From Smittium culicis (Eukaryota > Kickxellomycota > Harpellomycetes > Harpellales > Legeriomycetaceae): a stretch of DNA of 10,576 nt. The stretch covers positions 1 through 10,576 of the forward strand of contig LSSN01004813.1 of the NCBI GenBank assembly GCA_001970855.1, in the 5' to 3' direction. Below the pieces are notes generated by a model. The model worked only from the letters and a program-made list of their open reading frames with translations, ran no database searches and was not told the origin of the DNA. A program made the translations under genes and the position numbers. Positions within the stretch are counted from its first letter, which is position 1. The number at the start of each line of letters is the position of its first letter. Positions 5,132-10,576 of the stretch are shown here, piece by piece.

Positions 5132-6190
5132 CGTTATATATGGCTCTTTATTTTATAAGATTAGTTGAATATACTAAAAATGAGTATTATTTACTATACT
5201 AATTAAATTTTTTCCATAAACTGTAATATAAAAGCTTATTTACTTTTAAAGTTTATAAGTAGAATATGCGATTTTCTTATTGTCTGATTGTATTGAGATT
5301 AAATTTATATTAAAAAAAAACGATTAAATAATATTATAAATTAGCTATAGGAATAAAATATTATACACAAAGTCTAAAGCTTTTGTTCAAAAAAAAATTG
5401 TCTATTTTGATAATATATGTCAAAAAATTTATAGAGGCGCCACTTTTTTGATATTATCTTTATTTTCGTTTTAGATTAATAAAATTTTCTAGTCGTATTT
5501 AATTTATATGCCTAATTTAAATTTATTAATAATGTATACTGATAATAAAGCTATATATATTGAGTATGAGAATATTAAAACTTAAATATCCTCTCTTCAA
5601 AATGATCACACATTTATATAATTTAGAATATTTTATATACCTTATTTACTTGATCCATACCATTATGCTATTTATTATGTGTATTAAACTACATTTTTGA
5701 TTTTCTATAACAATAAAAATAATATTGTGTATTAAATTTATCTATTGAATTCTATAAAAACTGTTTATAAGGTGTTTTTCTATATTATTTCATAAAATTT
5801 TATTCATAATCTTATAAACTCATCTAGAAATTTATAGTGTATTTTTGAGCGTAGGGGAAACTAAAACCATTAATTTAATATATTTTTTCGAACAAATAAT
5901 ATTTAAAAATAAAATATCCATATCACTCTTTATACACACCTATACATATTTACTAATTAAAATAAATTTAATAATTTACAGATAGAAAAATCACCCCTTT
6001 AAAAGAAATAATTAAGTTAAAATTTGCTTACGAATACAGTATTATTCGAATTTATATTTAGATATCTATGTTATATGATAAATACTAAAATCTTTGACCT
6101 ATATTTATTTTTTTATAATAATAAAATTTTATATTTCATTTTACGAGTATTCCAATTGATATTTTTTTACTTAATAAAAAATGCTACTAT

Positions 6191-6210
6191 TAAATCTCAA
6201 TAAATCTCAA
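6191..6210. repeat. 10-bp tandem duplication
   Basis: TAAATCTCAA occurs twice in direct succession with no mismatch. Confidence 0.6.
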
Positions 6211-6855
6211 GACGCTTAGTTATAGAAATTAATTTTTAATCAATTTACTTGCATTAAAAAACATTATGAAAAAAAAAAATGCTTTTACCATATTTAAAAA
6301 ACAATAAAAATTTCCATGGATATTAATAATGTGTAAAAAATATTTTATATCTCGCACAACTATTTTTTTATTTTATACTTCGCGTGATAGCTGTTAAAAT
6401 AATAATATTTACAATTTACAAAATTCACCCTTATCTACCGGGAATACATTCAATAAATAAAAATATATAATTCAATTCCGATTATTATGTATTGATTATA
6501 AGCTAAAATATTTTGAGTAAAAGGTTTCATTTTTTTATAATTTATTTTTTTCAATATAGTTTAAACTAATTTTAAATGTAATTGGCAAGAATTTTTTTTT
6601 ATTTTTTATTTTAATGCTATATATTTGCATTATTACATAATAGGTTAGATAGAAAATTTTTTATGAATCTCAAAAAAATTTCATGATATAAAAATAGTAA
6701 TACTCGCTGTATCTTTTTTAAACGCACTAGTTACAAACGTATTTGTTTAATGTTAATTTTTTTTGATTACTTAAACTTAAGTTACAAAATTTAAATAGAA
6801 TTTTTTTTAATCAATAACAACAAAACCGAGAACGATAATTATTATTAAATTCTCG

Positions 6856-6883
6856 TATTTAGATTTTATTATTTAGATTTTAA
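6856..6883. repeat. 14-bp tandem duplication
   Basis: TATTTAGATTTTAT is followed immediately by TATTTAGATTTTAA, one difference at the last base. Confidence 0.6.
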
Positions 6884-9296
6884 TAAAATTGGATATTATT
6901 TTATTGAAAAAATTAGCATATTTTCCACTTATAAATGAATTAATTTAATTAGAAACAGTAATTAATAAATCATATTTGAAAATTTTATTATTTTAAGAGT
7001 TGAATATTTCTGCTTATTGGAAAGCTTTTAACAGATGTGATCATATAGATCATAATTGTTGAAATATGCAATAACCCTGCTTTGTGATCTACATAGCAAC
7101 TGAAATTTATTTATAATAAAAAATGCATTATATCGAGGCAAAATACTCATTAATTAAAGATGGATCAATTATATATTAAATTAACATCTATTTTGAAATT
7201 TATTTCACTATATTCATTACATTCCCAAATTCCATTAATAAAATTAGATACTTGGCATGAAAAATTATATTAATAAGGTTTTTTTTTTTAAAGGAAAGTA
7301 TATCTCGAAAATAATTTTTGAATAAGCACCGGAACTAAATTTTAGGTATATTTTATAAAATTTATTGAATTTAAAATGAATCATACCTTTTAAACCTAAT
7401 TATGAACAAATGACAATAACTATTCACAATAATATTTATTCTTTTTTACAAAATATATTATGAAATTATTTATGAAGCTTTTTTTTTTATTTTAAACTAT
7501 GAGAATTAATAAAAAAATTTTTTTTGAAATATATTGTAAGTGAAATAATAACAATAAAATTATATACAATAATTTTTATTAGGACTTTTTTTTATTATAA
7601 CTAAATCCAAAAGATCAATAATTTTAAAATTTTAGTTGTTTTTAATTAGATTTATTTTAATAATAAATAGGTCTATATATATATTTAGAATCTAATTCCT
7701 AAATAATTATTTTATTGAAAATAAAATACAATTTAAATATTTATTCGGCTCTTGAAGAGTACAATATCAATTTTACGGTTTATTTTAATGGTTAAATGAA
7801 GTTATTATTAATATGGAAAATTCTGGAGAATTCTTTAGTATAATTTTTATTTATAAGAGAAATTATAGAAAAATTATATGTATTAATATATATATAATAA
7901 TAAAACACATACATGCTTCAAATATAAATAATAAAACTAAAATATTATACTCAAAAATGAATATTTTTTCTTTTGGTTTAATTAAATTCACAAGGTTTCG
8001 CGATTTTAAAATCTATAATTAATTCAGTTACAATTTTTCTTGTTAGACAAAAAAATAATGAATTTTAATATGATAAAATTTACGTGAGATTCAATTAGTG
8101 CTAAATATTGTAGAGTATTTGAGGTTTTTTTTTAGAAATAGATGAAAGATATAATAAATATAACTATATTTTTTAAAACTATCTGTGAGAGGAAGTAAAG
8201 ATTACTAAATATTGAATATTTTCTATATACGGTATATGACTTATTTAGTCTTTTCATAGTAATTTTGATTAATTTTAATTGTTTTTTATCAAACTATTTT
8301 TCATAAAGTAATGTTGATAAATTTTGAAGTTTATAATTAATGTAAAAAAAATTAATTTATGAGGTACAATTAGTATAGAAATGAGCGCATAAAGATTTTT
8401 TTTAGAAAATGCAATCTCAAAATTACAATAAAAAAGAGTATATAGTACTGAGAAAAAAAAAACTATTTAATAAATCTAAATTTTAATAATAAAAATCTCA
8501 GGATAAAATTTTTGATTTGATATGATATTATTACTAATATCAAACACAACGATAAATTTTAGTGGATTTTCAAATTTTTATAATTTAATTTTCAATTTTT
8601 AAGGTAAAATTTATTTAATAAATAAATTAAGAACATAATAAAATCTATTAATAAGTTTTTTTCGGTTATCTTAGTGTCATAAAAATTTATAAATCAGAAA
8701 ATCTTATAAACTGCTACGAACTAGACCAAGTTAATATTAATGAAACCTAGAAATTATTTAAATAAATTGAATAAAAACTAAAATATTGAAAGCTTTAATT
8801 TCCAAAAGCGGCTGTTAGAGCATTATTTATATTTAGATTAAAATTGATTTGTTCTTTTATCAATAAATTAGACTCTTTTTTATCAGGTTTTAATTTTCAC
8901 GATACAAAAATCAGGGGTTTTTCATATTAGTGCAAAGTTTTCGAAGCAAATGGAAATAATAATTTTTAAAAGAAAGCTTTCAGATAAAATAATCGATAAA
9001 AATCGCAAATTTTTTATTTAAATATTATTGGAATTTTTTTTTAATAATCAAATAGAAATAGAAAAATATTTTACTCTCTTTACTATGAAGTTATACCCCG
9101 ATTAATATTAGTTTTCTTTTTTCAATAATTCATTGTAACCCAACTATAATCAATAAATCATAAGAATCATATTTTCGATTATTCACAGTTTTGTAATATG
9201 CTTTTATTTTTGCGCTAAACAAAATTTTATCCAAATTAAAAATTTATTAATGTTTCATGAAAATTACAAAAATAAAAAAACTTATAATTAAATATT

Positions 9297-9330
9297 AAAA
9301 ATAAAAAATAAAAAATAAAAAATAAAAAAT
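9297..9330. repeat. 7-bp microsatellite (TAAAAAA)4
   Basis: T residues stand at 9302, 9309, 9316, 9323 and 9330, each separated by six A, with a partial unit before. It is a perfect heptanucleotide repeat on an A-rich background. Confidence 0.75.
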
Positions 9331-10576
9331 TTAGTTATGTTAACTTAGCCTGGTTACTCTTAATAATTCGAGATAAATTTTGCTATTTTCTAACATAATA
9401 TTTAAATTATTACTTTTATTATACGAGATTTAATTAGATATAAACATTACGGTTATATTCTCAAAATTAATGCTAAATTTTTTTAATATCTAATTGATAT
9501 CATAGACACTAGCTCACAACGATAATTACTAGATTACGCGGAGATGTTAATAATACTCTACAAATAAACGAAGCTTTAATAGTATAAAAAAACTTTTTTT
9601 ACATCCTCATTTATTTTTTTTAATTGTGTTTTTTGTAATAGTATTTAATGCATTTTTTATATATGATAATAATAAATGTGATTCAAGATTGATATTTTAT
9701 ATATTTTATAGTTTATTAATTAAAATACATAAAGATGCACTGATTATTACTAAAAGCTAATAATTTATAATTATTTTATTATTTAGATGATTTTTTGTTA
9801 TCAAATTATTAATTTTGCAGGTATTGATACTATATTTGAGACACAGTGAAAAATCAAATTTTAGTATTTCAAAACTATTTATTAAATAAAGACTATATAA
9901 ATTACTAAAAAATTTATTAATATCTGTTAAGAACAACTTTTTTTATAGCACAAAATTTACATAAATTTTTATTATGCATTTCTCACAACTTTGAATATAC
10001 ATTTTAACCAAAAAATATAATTTTTTTGTATATAGAGTAATTTTTTATAAACATAATTTATAATTGAATTTAATAATAATTAATAGCCCATTTATTAAAA
10101 TTATTTTCGACAAAGGTTATATCGAAAAATGAAATTATTTATTTATTAATGCTAATAGCTTTTGTAAGCTATACATTTTCTGCATTATTGAATTTATATT
10201 CTTAAATTTAATTTTATAAAGAAAATTTATAAAAATATTAATTCACTTGTTTATTATAAGTATTTAATAGAAAGTAGTAAAAAATTTAATATCTTTATAG
10301 CATTTTTAATCTCTATAAAATTGGGCTCGAAAAATAATTTAGATGAATTAATCAAATTTAATTTCATATATAAAAACTATATAAATCAAAGTATATTGTA
10401 CGTATAAATAAAATTGCATTTATTTTAGAAATATATTAGTATCTCTTAATCTGTTCTGTTCAAAAATCTTATATTAATAAAGTAATTGATTCTCCAGTAA
10501 TTTTTAACATTTTTATTATTTGATATCTTATCTAAAAAAACTGCAAATTTAATTGAGCAAAACAAAGAATATATAT

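Larger units (their letters stand above)
5132..10576. other. 5.4-kb gene-free, extremely AT-rich tract
   Basis: I find no protein or RNA gene I can support. The longest ATG-started frame (7813-8022, 69 codons) is isoleucine/lysine/asparagine-rich and looks like translated A/T runs. The tract has many A or T runs of 8-11 (for example T11 at 7279-7289), isolated short palindromes such as GGCGCC near 5437 and TAGCTT/AAGCTA at 10156-10171, and small tandem duplications listed separately. It may be intergenic DNA, a long intron or a decayed transposon field. Confidence 0.5.

Noticed and set aside
7279..7289. T11 run as a possible retrocopy tail
   Set aside because: No flanking direct repeat and no compositionally distinct insert are next to it.
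7813..8022. 69-codon plus-strand frame starting MENSGEFF
   Set aside because: After the first residues it is I/K/N-rich low-complexity sequence in a gene-free tract. A length of 69 codons is not significant in 10 kb of six-frame AT-rich DNA.

Overview
This window is about 80% A+T or more and looks like nuclear DNA of a eukaryote. The evidence is a GT-AG intron that resolves an interrupted reading frame at the left edge, tRNA genes without an encoded CCA end, internal A/B-box promoters with a T-run terminator, and a poly(A)-tailed retrocopy-like insert between target-site duplications. A very AT-rich early-diverging fungus, another AT-rich protist, or an AT-rich invertebrate would all fit; I cannot choose between them. 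The tRNA-Lys body is close to the common animal/fungal type, and its discriminator base is U, as in budding yeast.

Layout. Positions 1-661 hold the 3' part of a spliced protein gene ending in a lysine/serine/asparagine-rich tail (196 residues visible, no family recognised). Positions 662-1700 hold fragments: a 131-bp insert on the minus strand between perfect 14-bp direct repeats, with an 11-nt poly(A) and an AATAAA signal, two small arrays of a 7-bp repeat, and a tentative small split gene (1324-1666). From about 1700 to 4070 the sequence is AT-rich with no supported gene, apart from a nested inverted repeat at 2874-2958. Positions 4075-4362 form a tract of six consecutive hairpins, the last three packed end to end in 101 bp of about 43% G+C.

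The best supported genes follow at once: tRNA-Ala(UGC) at 4485-4556 and tRNA-Lys(CUU) at 4559-4631. Only two bases separate them, and the only T-run terminator is after the second, so they are probably made as one dicistronic Pol III transcript. A smaller group of inverted repeats lies at 4887-5131. From 5132 to the end (about 5.4 kb) there is extremely AT-rich sequence with homopolymer runs and short tandem repeats but no gene I can support.

The most unusual parts are the 2-bp-spaced tRNA pair, the hairpin array just upstream of it, and the small retrocopy. The hairpin array has no family I recognise and is the best candidate for an undescribed structured RNA or DNA element.
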